In this document: positions 1 to 7,017 of the stretch, piece by piece
How positions within the stretch are numbered: the first letter of the stretch is position 1
How the letters are laid out: every line of letters starts with the position of its first letter
Origin: Labilithrix sp.
GTDB taxonomy: Bacteria; Myxococcota; Polyangia; Polyangiales; Polyangiaceae
Direction: 5' to 3'
Length of the DNA: 29,285 bases
Assembly: GCA_028287035.1 (NCBI GenBank)
Contig: JAQBQL010000134.1
Span: 1 to 29,285 of the forward strand
The notes under the pieces: model-generated
Seen by the model: only the letters and a program-made list of their open reading frames with translations
Database searches by the model: none
Told to the model about the DNA's origin: nothing
Program-made: the position numbers and the translations under genes

Positions 1-181
1 GCGGGGCGGCGCTCTCGACGGGAGCGGCGGCCGCGGCGGCGCTCGGCGCGGGGGTGCCCTGGATCGCGATGGTCTGCGGCTCGGCCGGCGCCGCGGGGCT
101 CCCGTTCGCAGGGTCGGGCTTCGAGCAGCCTGCCGTGATGAGCGCGAGGCCGAGCGCGAACGGCAAATGGGCGTTTCTCAT
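1..181 (-). CDS. Lipoprotein, 5' part only (runs off the window)
   Basis: Reading leftwards from an ATG at 181-179, the frame stays open to the window edge (60 codons). The first 18 residues form a signal peptide (MRNAHLPFALGLALITAG) followed by Cys19, so ITAGC acts as a lipobox and the protein should be lipid-anchored. The rest of the visible sequence is a low-complexity Ala/Pro linker, typical of the stretch between the lipidated cysteine and a folded domain. No function can be named because the body of the protein lies outside the window. The start codon lies one base after the stop of the ureohydrolase gene, so the two are probably co-transcribed and translationally coupled. The opposite strand is also open here but lacks any recognisable motif. 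Confidence 0.7.
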   Translation of the reverse strand, partial: MRNAHLPFALGLALITAGCSKPDPANGSPAAPAEPQTIAIQGTPAPSAAAAAAPVESAAP

Positions 182-182
182 G

Positions 183-1340
183 TCAGACCTCTTGTCCGAG
201 AGTGGCGGAGAGCGTCTCGCGAAGGTAGCGCACCGCGAGCCCGAGAGTGCGCTCGGTCGAGTCCGGCTTGTCCTGCAGCGGCGGCGCGACCTCCATGAGA
301 TCGCCGCCGAGCATCCCGATCTCCGACCCGAGTCGCCGTATGAGCGTGCAGACGAAGTCCGGCGTGAGGCCGCCGTCCTCTGGCGTCCCGGTGGCATCGG
401 CCCATGCGCTGTCGGTGCCGTCGATGTCGTTCGAGAAGTAGACCGACGTGACGCCCCGCTCCTTGAGGTGGGCGATGATCGCGTCGAGGCTTCCCTCCGG
501 GTCTTCGAGGCACTCCTTCGCCCAGAACTGACGAACGCCGAGCGTGCTCTCCCAGTGTTCCCGGTCGCGGCGCGAGGCACGCGTGCCGACCTGCACGAGG
601 CGGCCCCCGCGGCCGAGCAGCTCGTTCGCGTGGTACGACCACGTCGCGAAGCAGTACTTGATGCCGAGCCGCTCCTCGAGGAGATCGGTGTGCGCGTCGG
701 GCTGCACGATCCCCCAGCGATCCTTGCGCGCGCGGGCGAGCGCCGCCGACACCGGCCACGCGTTCGAGTGGTCGCCGCCGAAGACGATCGGCGCGATGGT
801 CGGGTTCAGGCCGAACACGAGGTCGAGCGCGCGCTCCGCGATGGAGAGCGGCGACACCGGCAGCGTGGCGCGCACGTGCTCGGGCACGTCCGGGTAGAGG
901 GCGGCCGCGGTCGCCCGGCGCTGCCGCTCCGAGATCATGTCGTCGTGGAGGAGCTGCGGAACGACGAACACGTCACCGATGTCGACGATGCCGAGCTCCG
1001 CCGCGCGGGCTGGCCACGAGGGCAGCTCCTTCAGGAGCCGCGTGCGGATCGCCTGGGGCCCGAGGTTCGAGCCGCGCCGGAACCCGGCGCCGACATCCGA
1101 GGGGATGCCGAGCACGAACGCGCGGGCGGTCGCGATGCGCTCGAGCGACGCGCGCCACTTCGCATCCACCTCGGCGTCGCTGCTCGCGCCATAGAGGGAG
1201 CGCTGGAGCGCGAGCTGCTCGCTCCTGCCGGTCGACACGAGATAGAGGCCGCCCGCGGCGGGACGGAGCAGGAGCGCGAGCTCTTCGAGGGGCTTCACGA
1301 GTGGAAAGTACCACCGCCCGGCGGTGACCGCGCGAGGCAA
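183..1340 (-). CDS. Arginase/agmatinase-family ureohydrolase
   Basis: This 385-residue protein has the binuclear manganese signature of the ureohydrolase superfamily: GGDHS, then DAHTD (followed by a long insert before the next motif), then SNDIDGTD with TGTPEDGGLTP. All six expected metal ligands (His, Asp, His, Asp, Asp, Asp) are present, so it should be active. Members hydrolyse guanidino groups, releasing urea or formamide, in breakdown of arginine, agmatine, guanidinobutyrate or formimidoylglutamate. The substrate cannot be fixed from motifs. At 385 residues it is longer than the usual 300-320, mainly through an N-terminal region of about 100 residues. The start is uncertain: the longest frame begins with TTG at 1340 and an internal GTG is possible. 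It is divergent from the ABC transporter (54 bases apart) and runs into the lipoprotein gene. Confidence 0.85.
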   Translation of the reverse strand: MPRAVTAGRWYFPLVKPLEELALLLRPAAGGLYLVSTGRSEQLALQRSLYGASSDAEVDAKWRASLERIATARAFVLGIPSDVGAGFRRGSNLGPQAIRTRLLKELPSWPARAAELGIVDIGDVFVVPQLLHDDMISERQRRATAAALYPDVPEHVRATLPVSPLSIAERALDLVFGLNPTIAPIVFGGDHSNAWPVSAALARARKDRWGIVQPDAHTDLLEERLGIKYCFATWSYHANELLGRGGRLVQVGTRASRRDREHWESTLGVRQFWAKECLEDPEGSLDAIIAHLKERGVTSVYFSNDIDGTDSAWADATGTPEDGGLTPDFVCTLIRRLGSEIGMLGGDLMEVAPPLQDKPDSTERTLGLAVRYLRETLSATLGQEV

Positions 1341-1394
1341 CGGGGCGCGTCATCGCGCACGCGGCGCCCCGAACCGGGGTAGTGTCGTCGGCGC

Positions 1395-2144
1395 ATGGGC
1401 AAAGCGGCGCTCGCGCTCGAAGGCGTGGAGAAGGGCTTCGGCGGCCGCGCGGTGATCGCGAAGACGACGCTCGAGGTCGCCGCGGGCGAGCGCCTCGCGC
1501 TCATCGGTCCGAGCGGGTCGGGCAAGTCGACGCTGCTCAAGATGGCCCTCGGGCTCGCGCTGCCCGACGCCGGCACGGTCACGGTGGACGGGGTGCGCGT
1601 GACCCCGGCGACCGCGCCCATGGTGCGGCGGAGGGTCGGGTACGTCATCCAGGACGGCGGGCTCTTCCCGCATCTGACCGCGCGGGACAACGTGACCCTC
1701 GTGGCGCGGCTCTCGGGGGCGCTCACGCGTGACCGGCTTGCCGCGCGCGTGAAGGAGCTGGCGGCGATCGCGAAGCTCGAGGACACGCTGCTCGACCGCT
1801 TCCCGCGCCAGCTCTCGGGCGGGGAGCGCCAGCGCGTCGGCCTGATGCGCGCCCTCGTGCTCGACCCGCCGCTGCTGCTCCTCGACGAGCCACTCGGCGC
1901 GCTCGATCCCATCGTGCGCGCCGGGCTCCAGGAGGATCTCCGGACGGTGTTCCGCGAGCTCGGCAAGTCGGTGCTCGTCGTCACCCACGACATGGCCGAG
2001 GCGGCGTACCTCGCCGACACGATCGCCGTCATGAGAAACGGCGTCGTCCTGCAGCGCGGCACGATGGCCGCGCTCGTGGACGCGCCCGAGGACCCGTTCG
2101 TGGCCGAGTTCGTCGGTGCGCAGCGCGGGCTGGCCCTCCGATGA
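1395..2144 (+). CDS. ABC transporter ATPase, osmoprotectant/betaine type
   Basis: This is the 249-residue nucleotide-binding subunit of an importer. Walker A GPSGSGKST is at residues 38-46, the Q-loop follows VGYVIQDGG near 81-89, the signature LSGGERQR is at 140-147, Walker B LLLLDEP ends near 166, and the switch histidine is in VVTHD near 198. It matches the OpuCA/YehX class that powers uptake of glycine betaine, choline or related compounds. It lacks the C-terminal CBS domains that OpuA/OpuC ATPases use to sense ionic strength, so osmotic gating, if any, must come from elsewhere. The ATG at 1395 is the natural start after the divergent gap. Its stop overlaps the next start in an ATGA, indicating translational coupling with the fused permease. 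Confidence 0.9.
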   Translation: MGKAALALEGVEKGFGGRAVIAKTTLEVAAGERLALIGPSGSGKSTLLKMALGLALPDAGTVTVDGVRVTPATAPMVRRRVGYVIQDGGLFPHLTARDNVTLVARLSGALTRDRLAARVKELAAIAKLEDTLLDRFPRQLSGGERQRVGLMRALVLDPPLLLLDEPLGALDPIVRAGLQEDLRTVFRELGKSVLVVTHDMAEAAYLADTIAVMRNGVVLQRGTMAALVDAPEDPFVAEFVGAQRGLALR

Positions 2145-3673
2145 GAGGCCTCGCCGCGCTCTTCGTCCTCGTGGCGGCGCTGCTCACGACGCGCGTCGCG
2201 GCGGCGGACAGCCCGGTGCGCGTGGGCTCGAAGCGATTCGTCGAGTCTTACGTGCTCGCGGAGATCGCGACGCAGCTCGCGCGGTCCGAGGGGCTCCTCG
2301 CCGAGCACCGGCAGGGCCTCGGCGGCACGGCGGTGACGTTCCGCGCGGTGGAGGACGGGTCCATCGACGTGTATCCCGAATACACGGGCACGCTGGCCGA
2401 GACGGTCGTGAAGGGCGGAACGGCGGACCTCGGCGATCTTCGCGCCGCGCTCGCCCCGCGCGGACTGACCCTCTCGGCGCCGCTCGGTTTCGACAACACG
2501 TACGCGCTCGCGCTGACGCGCGCGACGTCGGCGAGGCTCGGCGTGACGAAGCTCTCGCAGCTCGCCGCCCATCCCGAGCTGCGTGCTGCCCTGAGCAACG
2601 AGTTCATGGGACGGAGCGACGGCTGGCCCGGCCTCTCGGCGCGGTACGGCCTGCACCCCGCCACGCAGCGCGCGATCGATCATGCGCTCGCGTACGAGGC
2701 CATCGCCCGCGGAGATGCCGACGTCATCGACGTGTACACGACGGACGCGAAGATCGAGCGCTTCGACCTGGTCGTGCTCGAGGACGATCTGCGCTTCTTC
2801 CCCCGGTACGAAGCGGTCCTGGTGGTCCGCTCGGACCTGGCGGCGCGCGCCCCCGCCTTCGCGCGCGCGGTGGCGCAGCTCGAGGGTTCCATCGACGTGG
2901 CGGCGATGCGCCGGATGAACGCCCGCGCCGAGCTCGACGGCATCGGCTTTCCGGATGTGGCGGCGGAGTGGCTTCGCGGGCCGACGGCGCGCGGCGCGGG
3001 CGGCGCGGGCACGTCGACCATGACGCCCGCGAGGCGGCCCGGTGTTCTCCTGGGGACGCTCGAGATGATACGGGCGCATGGCCCGAGGCACGTGATGCTC
3101 GTCGGGATATCTCTCCTCGGCTCGACCATCGTGGGAATTCCGCTCGGCGTGATTGCCTGTTCGCGACGTCGCCTTGGTGCGCTGATCCTGGGATTGACGG
3201 GAATCGTGCAGACGATCCCGGCGCTCGCCCTCTTCTGCTTCATGATCCCGCTGCTCGGCATCGGGCCCGTTCCCGCGCTGGCGGCGCTCTTCCTCTACGG
3301 CCTCCTTCCGATCGTGCGAAATACCCATGCCGGCCTCGTCTCCATTCCGGGCGAGCTCCGCGAGGCGGCGGTCGCGATCAGCCTCACGACCTGGCAGCGC
3401 CTGCTCCACGTGGAGCTCCCCCTCGCCTCGCGCACCATCGTGGCCGGCGTGAAGACGAGCGCGGTCGTCGGCGTCGGCAGCGCCACCATCGCCGCCTTCA
3501 TCGGCGCCGGCGGCTTCGGTGAGCCGATCAGCACCGGCCTGTCATTGAACGACGTGCCCCTCATCCTGGAGGGAGCCATCCCCGCCGCCGGCCTCGCGCT
3601 CGTGGTCGAAGGGGCCTTCTCGCTGCTCGAGCGCTGGGCCGTCCCGCGCGGCCTGAGGCACGGCGGGGGCTGA
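2141..3673 (+). CDS. Fused substrate-binding protein and permease, osmoprotectant-type ABC importer
   Basis: This 510-residue protein combines two parts of an importer. Residues 1-21 are a signal peptide (FVLVAALLTTRVAAA), and about 24-285 are an OpuAC/ProX-type binding domain with the family marks VGSKRFVESYVLAE, DVYPEYTGT and FMGRSDGWPGL. From about 305 to 500 it is a BPD-type permease with several hydrophobic segments and the ATPase-contacting EAA loop (ELREAAVAISL). The ligand is probably a quaternary amine or a similar small solute, by family only. The order is binding domain first and permease second, the reverse of the common OpuF/EgtU-type fusion in which the binding domain is C-terminal. 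It overlaps the ATPase gene by four bases. Together the two proteins form a complete importer. Confidence 0.88.
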   Translation: MRGLAALFVLVAALLTTRVAAADSPVRVGSKRFVESYVLAEIATQLARSEGLLAEHRQGLGGTAVTFRAVEDGSIDVYPEYTGTLAETVVKGGTADLGDLRAALAPRGLTLSAPLGFDNTYALALTRATSARLGVTKLSQLAAHPELRAALSNEFMGRSDGWPGLSARYGLHPATQRAIDHALAYEAIARGDADVIDVYTTDAKIERFDLVVLEDDLRFFPRYEAVLVVRSDLAARAPAFARAVAQLEGSIDVAAMRRMNARAELDGIGFPDVAAEWLRGPTARGAGGAGTSTMTPARRPGVLLGTLEMIRAHGPRHVMLVGISLLGSTIVGIPLGVIACSRRRLGALILGLTGIVQTIPALALFCFMIPLLGIGPVPALAALFLYGLLPIVRNTHAGLVSIPGELREAAVAISLTTWQRLLHVELPLASRTIVAGVKTSAVVGVGSATIAAFIGAGGFGEPISTGLSLNDVPLILEGAIPAAGLALVVEGAFSLLERWAVPRGLRHGGG

Positions 3674-3707
3674 GACGCGAGAGGGTGCCCGGGGCGCGCG
3701 TGCGATG

Positions 3708-3726
3708 CGGGCGCCGCAGCCGCCCG
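3708..3726. terminator. Weak hairpin between convergent genes
   Basis: CGGGCG and CGCCCG form a perfect 6-bp stem with a 7-base loop in the 55-base gap between the permease stop and the HNH stop. The position suits a bidirectional terminator. There is no T run, and short GC stems are common by chance at this base composition. Confidence 0.25.
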
Positions 3727-3728
3727 GA

Positions 3729-5192
3729 TCATGCCGGCGCCAGCACGAGAAACGCTTGCCGCAGGAGTCCCGCCATCTGCGCCGGCCCGGTGTCCGCCGT
3801 CGACAGGTCCGTCACCACGGCGCGGACCGCGCGCTGCGCCTCACCGCTCCTGAAACCAAGCCTCACGAGCGCACGGTGCAACGTGTCGCCCACGTCAGGT
3901 GCTCCCTCGACCCGGCCCGCAGGCTCCTCCGTCTGCGCCCCACCCGAGTCGACCCGCCGCGTCGGCGTGGCCCCCGCCGAGCGCCCCCACGCATGTCCCC
4001 GCGAGGCCGACGACGGAGGCGCGGCCACCGAGGGAGGCGCGGCGGCCGACGGAGGCGCGGCCACCGAGGGAGGCGCGGCCACTCTCGACTCCGGGTGACG
4101 GGCGCGGTCCCGGGCCATGTCTCGGGCGCGACGTTCCCGGATGCATCGGTCCACGTGCTCTTGTCCGAAGTCGTCGCGGGCGCGAAGCTGGTTGTGCGCA
4201 CGGCATCGCACCGTCAGGTTCTCGACGGTGTCGGCACCACCACGTGCGCGGGCAAGGACGTGATCGAGCTCGAGCCGGGCGCGTGAGGGACAGCGCCGCC
4301 CCGCGTCGTCCACGAAGGTGCACTGCACTCCATCGCGCTTGAACACCTCGCGCCGCGCCGCCCGGGTTATCCCCGCCGCCTTGGCGACCGACGCGACGCT
4401 GCGCGGCCGGTCGCTCGCCCCGAGCCGCTCCTTCTCGAGCTTGGCGAGGAGCAGATCGACTGCGCGCTCCAGCACGACGGCGAGATCGCCGTCAGGCTGA
4501 CGATGCATCATCAGGTCACGGGCGTACGCGAGCTTGTCGCGGAGCGCTTTGCCGATGGTGACCTGCAGGGCATACCGCGCCTCGCCGTGCGCCTGGCCCT
4601 TCGCCGGGCCGAGCGGCTCGATCGCGGCTCGCGGCGGGAACGACGACGCGCCGCCGTCCTCGTCACCACGCGGCGCCGCGCCGGCGGACGCCCCGAGCAG
4701 CTCCTGCTCGGCGATCCGTGCGAGCACCATGGGCACGTCCCCTTTGGGCACGAGCCTGACGAGTAGCTCCTTCACCTCATCTACCGTCTTTCCCGCGACG
4801 AGCTCCAGCACGGTCCCCACGTTCTCGCGCGTGAGATAGCCGTCGAGCAGCACGAGGCTCGACAGCGTGACCTGGTCTGACTCCAGCGCAACGAGAAGCT
4901 CGGGAAAACGCCGCGCCATCCTCACGGCGGTCGTACGACGGCATGCGCCGGCCGCGCTCATATGGAGTCGCCGTTTGCAGAACTCGAACAGCGAAGAGCA
5001 GGCCTGACGAAGGTGGAGACTCCGATCCTCGATGGCAACGAGCAGCGCGATCATCTGCGCGTCGATGCGCCTCTTCTGCGTGCGAAGACCGTGCAGCGCC
5101 TGGAGCAGCTCGTCGTCGCCCATGGCATCACCAGGCCCCGCCGGTGCGCCCGGACCGATGCCGTCCAGATGAGAATCTTGCCTGTCATCCAT
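3729..5192 (-). CDS. HNH nuclease-domain protein with RuvA-C-like tail
   Basis: This is a protein of about 487 residues. The first 170 residues are helical and resemble the DUF222-like N-terminal region of actinobacterial and myxobacterial HNH proteins (LFEFCKRRLHMSAAGACRR, then FPELLVAL). Near residues 285-345 is a classical HNH fold: VFKRDGVQC, LELDHVLARARGG, ENLTVRCRAHNQ. Next comes a six-residue repeat rich in Ala and Pro (VAAPPS) acting as a linker. The last 50 residues (ALVRLGFRSGEAQRAVRAV, then LLRQAFLVL) look like RuvA domain III. Such proteins are usually multicopy with no known target. TTG at 5195 and ATG at 5192 are adjacent starts; ATG is preferred, with AGGA about eight bases upstream. 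No RuvC motifs are present. Its upstream region is the repeat array. Confidence 0.8.
   Translation of the reverse strand: MDDRQDSHLDGIGPGAPAGPGDAMGDDELLQALHGLRTQKRRIDAQMIALLVAIEDRSLHLRQACSSLFEFCKRRLHMSAAGACRRTTAVRMARRFPELLVALESDQVTLSSLVLLDGYLTRENVGTVLELVAGKTVDEVKELLVRLVPKGDVPMVLARIAEQELLGASAGAAPRGDEDGGASSFPPRAAIEPLGPAKGQAHGEARYALQVTIGKALRDKLAYARDLMMHRQPDGDLAVVLERAVDLLLAKLEKERLGASDRPRSVASVAKAAGITRAARREVFKRDGVQCTFVDDAGRRCPSRARLELDHVLARARGGADTVENLTVRCRAHNQLRARDDFGQEHVDRCIRERRARDMARDRARHPESRVAAPPSVAAPPSAAAPPSVAAPPSSASRGHAWGRSAGATPTRRVDSGGAQTEEPAGRVEGAPDVGDTLHRALVRLGFRSGEAQRAVRAVVTDLSTADTGPAQMAGLLRQAFLVLAPA
4015..4086. repeat. Four 18-bp tandem units inside the HNH gene
   Basis: Units start at 4015, 4033, 4051 and 4069, each beginning GGAGGCGCGGC. 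On the minus strand each encodes six residues of the form VAAPPS. The units keep frame, so copy number can change without breaking the protein; this is a flexible linker between the HNH domain and the C-terminal helical domain. Confidence 0.9.
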
Positions 5193-5235
5193 CAAGGCAT
5201 CCTAGATCGGCAGCGCGCTCGATCAAGGACCCCGC

Positions 5236-5260
5236 ACATATAATTTTGGTAAATATATCG
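5236..5260 (-). promoter_or_regulatory. AT-rich stretch, possible promoter of the HNH gene
   Basis: About 25 bases here are almost entirely A and T, in striking contrast with the surrounding DNA. Read on the minus strand it contains TTATAT-like -10 candidates about 45-60 bases upstream of the HNH start. No convincing -35 hexamer is visible at 17 bases. It also marks the junction where the first unit of the repeat array begins, so it may instead be a feature of the array edge. Confidence 0.3.
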
Positions 5261-5540
5261 TTCGGATCCCTAACTAGTTTCGAGTTCCGAATCGGAACCG
5301 AGGTCGGCTCCTGGCCTGGGGACAGCGGGACAGCGGCGCGACGGTGGACACGGAGGGCAACCGCGAAGGTGTGGCGCGGGCGCGCGAAGACGGCGCGTGA
5401 TTGCGGTCCGTTACCGCCGCCGCTGCTTCCGCTGCCCACCTTGCCCTTGGGACTTACCACCACCTTTTCGATCTTCGGCAGACGGTAGGCGCGCACCGCT
5501 GCGACCGGCGCGGATTGCCGATAAGCAGCCTGACCACACA
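5258..5540. repeat. Repeat unit 1 (most diverged)
   Basis: This 283-bp unit has the dyad at 5285-5297 and a left hairpin arm from 5313. Its right arm (about 5401-5453) is shortened and less complementary than in units 2 and 3, and the T run is only four bases. It lies next to the HNH gene and may be the oldest copy, decaying. Confidence 0.8.
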
Positions 5541-5836
5541 TCGTTCGGATCCCTGACGTACTGGGTTTGTCACTTCCGAATCGGAACTGACGTCGGCTCG
5601 TGGCCTGGGGACAGCGTGGACAGCGGCGCGACCGTGGACACGGGGGACAACCGCGGGCAGGCGTCGCGCGCGGGCCGGTGAAGGTGACGCGCGCGGTTGA
5701 CCCCCGTGACCACGGCCGCTGCTTCCGCTGCCCACCCTGCCCCCAGGGCCTACGACCTTTTTTTCGATCTTCGGCAGACGGCAGCGGCGCTGCGCGTGGC
5801 ACCGCGTGGATTGCCGACGGGCGGCCTGACCACCCA
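5541..5836. repeat. Repeat unit 2
   Basis: This 296-bp unit has the perfect dyad TTCCGAATCGGAA at 5574-5586, flanked by GTCA and TGAC. A long imperfect inverted repeat follows (arms 5602-5655 and 5692-5750), then seven T at 5758-5764. Confidence 0.85.
5602..5764 (+). other. Long hairpin plus T run in unit 2, possible structured RNA
   Basis: Arms 5602-5655 and 5692-5750 are complementary over most of their length, with a loop of 36 bases. The T run at 5758-5764 comes eight bases after the stem when read on the plus strand, an arrangement like an oversized intrinsic terminator or an RNA that ends itself. C5633 pairs with G5714; in unit 3 the same pair is G with C. Confidence 0.5.
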
Positions 5837-6138
5837 TCGTTCGGATCCCTGACGTCATTTCGATTTGTCACTTCCGAATCGGAACTGACGTCGGCTCGTG
5901 GCCTGGGGACAGCGTGGACAGCGGCGCGACGGTGGACACGGGGGACAACCGCGGGCAGGCGTCCGGCGCGGGCGGGTGAAGGCGGCGCGCGCGGTTGACC
6001 CCCGTGACCACCGCCGCTGCTCCCGCTGCCCACCCTGCCCCCAGGCCCTACCACCGGTTTTTTTTTCGATCCTCGGCAGACGGCAGCCGCGCTGCGCGTG
6101 GCACCGCGCGGATCGCCGATGGGCGGCCTGACCACCCA
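5837..6138. repeat. Repeat unit 3
   Basis: This 302-bp unit has the dyad at 5872-5884 and a long imperfect inverted repeat (arms 5900-5953 and 5990-6047), followed by nine T at 6058-6066. A further small stem, GCGCG with CGCGC around TGGCAC, lies near the unit's end. The truncated fourth boundary motif follows at 6139. Confidence 0.85.
5900..6066 (+). other. Long hairpin plus T run in unit 3, possible structured RNA
   Basis: In the left arm (5900-5953), 44 of 54 bases pair with the right arm (5990-6047) by hand alignment, in blocks of 9, 3, 4, 6, 6, 8 and 8. These are broken by single mismatches and one 5/9-base internal loop; the terminal loop is 36 bases. Nine T follow at 6058-6066. G5931 pairs with C6012, the compensatory swap of the unit 2 pair. 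Confidence 0.5.
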
Positions 6139-6155
6139 TCGTTCGGATCCCTGAC

Positions 6156-6177
6156 GGACGCCGCACCTACGGCGTCC
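6156..6177 (-). terminator. Hairpin downstream of birA
   Basis: GGACGCCG and CGGCGTCC form a perfect 8-bp stem with a 6-base loop, nine bases beyond the birA stop. The location suits the end of the nadC-birA transcript. No U run follows on the minus strand, so termination may need Rho or be partial. It abuts the truncated last boundary motif of the repeat array. Confidence 0.45.
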
Positions 6178-6186
6178 CCGCGCCCC

Positions 6187-7017
6187 TCACCGCACCCGCA
6201 GCCGCATCTCCCCCGACGACACCCTCACGATCACCCCATCCTCCCCGCGCACCAGCAGGCGCCCGTCGACATCGATTCCCGCCGCCACGCCCCGAAGCGC
6301 CGCGCCATCCTCGACGCTCTCCACCTCGCAGCCCGCGAGGGCGTCGTGCTCGGCGAGGCGCGCGTGGACCGAGGCCAGGCCGCGATGGGCGGCCACGTCG
6401 AGGTCGCGGGCCAAGGATTCCAGGATGTCCGCAAGGAGCTCCGCGCGGTCCAGCGAGCTCGGGTCGCCCGAGGCGAGCGCGAGCGAGGTCGCGAGGGTCG
6501 CCACCTCGTCCGGCAGCGCGCGGGAATGCACGTTGAGGCCAATGCCGACGATGACGTGCTCGACCTGATGGCCCGAGAGCGCGCTCTCCACGAGAATGCC
6601 CGCGATCTTCTTGCCCGCGACCTGCACGTCGTTCGGCCACTTCACCTTGACCTCGCCACCGCGCGACGGCCCCAGCGCCCGCGCCACGGCATCGCGCACC
6701 GCGAGCCCGCACACGAGCGACAGCGGCGGCACCCGCGCCGGTGGGCAGCTCACGCGCAGCAGCAACGAGAAGAGCAGGCTCTCGCCCGGCGCCGCGAGCC
6801 ACGACCGACCCTGACGACCCCGACCTGCGGTCTGGCGCTCCGCCGCCCACACCGCGCCGTGCGCGGCACCGGCGCGCGCCCCCGCCTTTGCATCATCGTT
6901 CGTCGAGCCCGTCTCGGCGGCGAGCGCGAACGGCACACCGAGGACGAGCCCCCGCCGACGGGCCACCTCCGGGAAGCGGAGAAGATCGCCTCGCCCCTCC
7001 CCGCCCTCCGCCGGCAT
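6187..7017 (-). CDS. birA: Biotin--[acetyl-CoA-carboxylase] ligase
   Basis: This 276-residue enzyme activates biotin with ATP and attaches it to the carrier lysine of biotin-dependent carboxylases. The motifs appear in order: ETGSTNDDAK near the N-terminus, GRGRQGRSW (biotinyl-AMP loop), KVKWPNDV, KKIAGILVES and IVGIGLNVHS, followed by a small C-terminal beta domain. There is no N-terminal helix-turn-helix, so it is a monofunctional ligase and not a biotin-operon repressor. The frame is open well upstream but the ATG at 7017 is right, because upstream residues lie in nadC and show no domain. This ATG shares one base with the nadC stop (TGATG), implying coupled translation. Confidence 0.93.
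   Translation of the reverse strand: MPAEGGEGRGDLLRFPEVARRRGLVLGVPFALAAETGSTNDDAKAGARAGAAHGAVWAAERQTAGRGRQGRSWLAAPGESLLFSLLLRVSCPPARVPPLSLVCGLAVRDAVARALGPSRGGEVKVKWPNDVQVAGKKIAGILVESALSGHQVEHVIVGIGLNVHSRALPDEVATLATSLALASGDPSSLDRAELLADILESLARDLDVAAHRGLASVHARLAEHDALAGCEVESVEDGAALRGVAAGIDVDGRLLVRGEDGVIVRVSSGEMRLRVR

Larger units (their letters stand above)
5258..6155. repeat. Array of three tandem structured repeats of about 290 bp
   Basis: The sequence TCGTTCGGATCCCT begins at 5258, 5541, 5837 and 6139, giving three full units of 283, 296 and 302 bp plus a truncated fourth start. In order, each unit holds the boundary motif, the dyad TTCCGAATCGGAA, a stretch starting GGCCTGGGGACAGCG, a GC-rich middle, a T run (4, 7 and 9 T), a CTTCGGCAGACGG or CCTCGGCAGACGG block and the next boundary. 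Units 2 and 3 are visibly closer to each other than to unit 1. Unit lengths are not multiples of three, so no frame repeats through the array and it is unlikely to code for protein. It fills nearly all of the 994-base gap between the HNH start and the birA stop. No transposase, integrase or tRNA is adjacent. Confidence 0.9.

Noticed and set aside
54..1382. Long plus-strand open frame opposite the ureohydrolase
   Set aside because: It is antisense to a gene with all six metal-binding residues, is dominated by Arg/Glu/Ala and shows no domain.
1295..3409. Minus-strand open frame of about 700 codons opposite the ABC transporter genes
   Set aside because: The plus strand carries the complete ABC motifs; the minus frame is an Arg/Glu-rich shadow.
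4015..4086. 18-bp repeats as a regulatory or CRISPR-like element
   Set aside because: They are in frame in the HNH gene and encode a hexapeptide linker repeat.
5185..6135. A 316-codon open frame on the minus strand running through the whole repeat array, and shorter plus-strand frames in each unit
   Set aside because: The repeat periods shift the frame, so the same DNA is read in different frames in each unit. Length differences in the T run also break any shared plus-strand frame. Composition-driven openness is expected at this GC content.
3729..6155. IscB/OMEGA-like system (HNH nuclease with an upstream structured RNA)
   Set aside because: The HNH protein has none of the RuvC segments, the arginine-rich bridge or the N-terminal PLMP part of IscB, and its N-terminus looks DUF222-like instead.
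5258..6155. CRISPR array
   Set aside because: Units of about 290 bp are repeated over most of their length; there are no short repeats with unique spacers and no cas genes.
5258..6155. Integron attC cassette array
   Set aside because: No integrase and no cassette genes between the palindromes; the units are contiguous and lack recognisable R and L core boxes.
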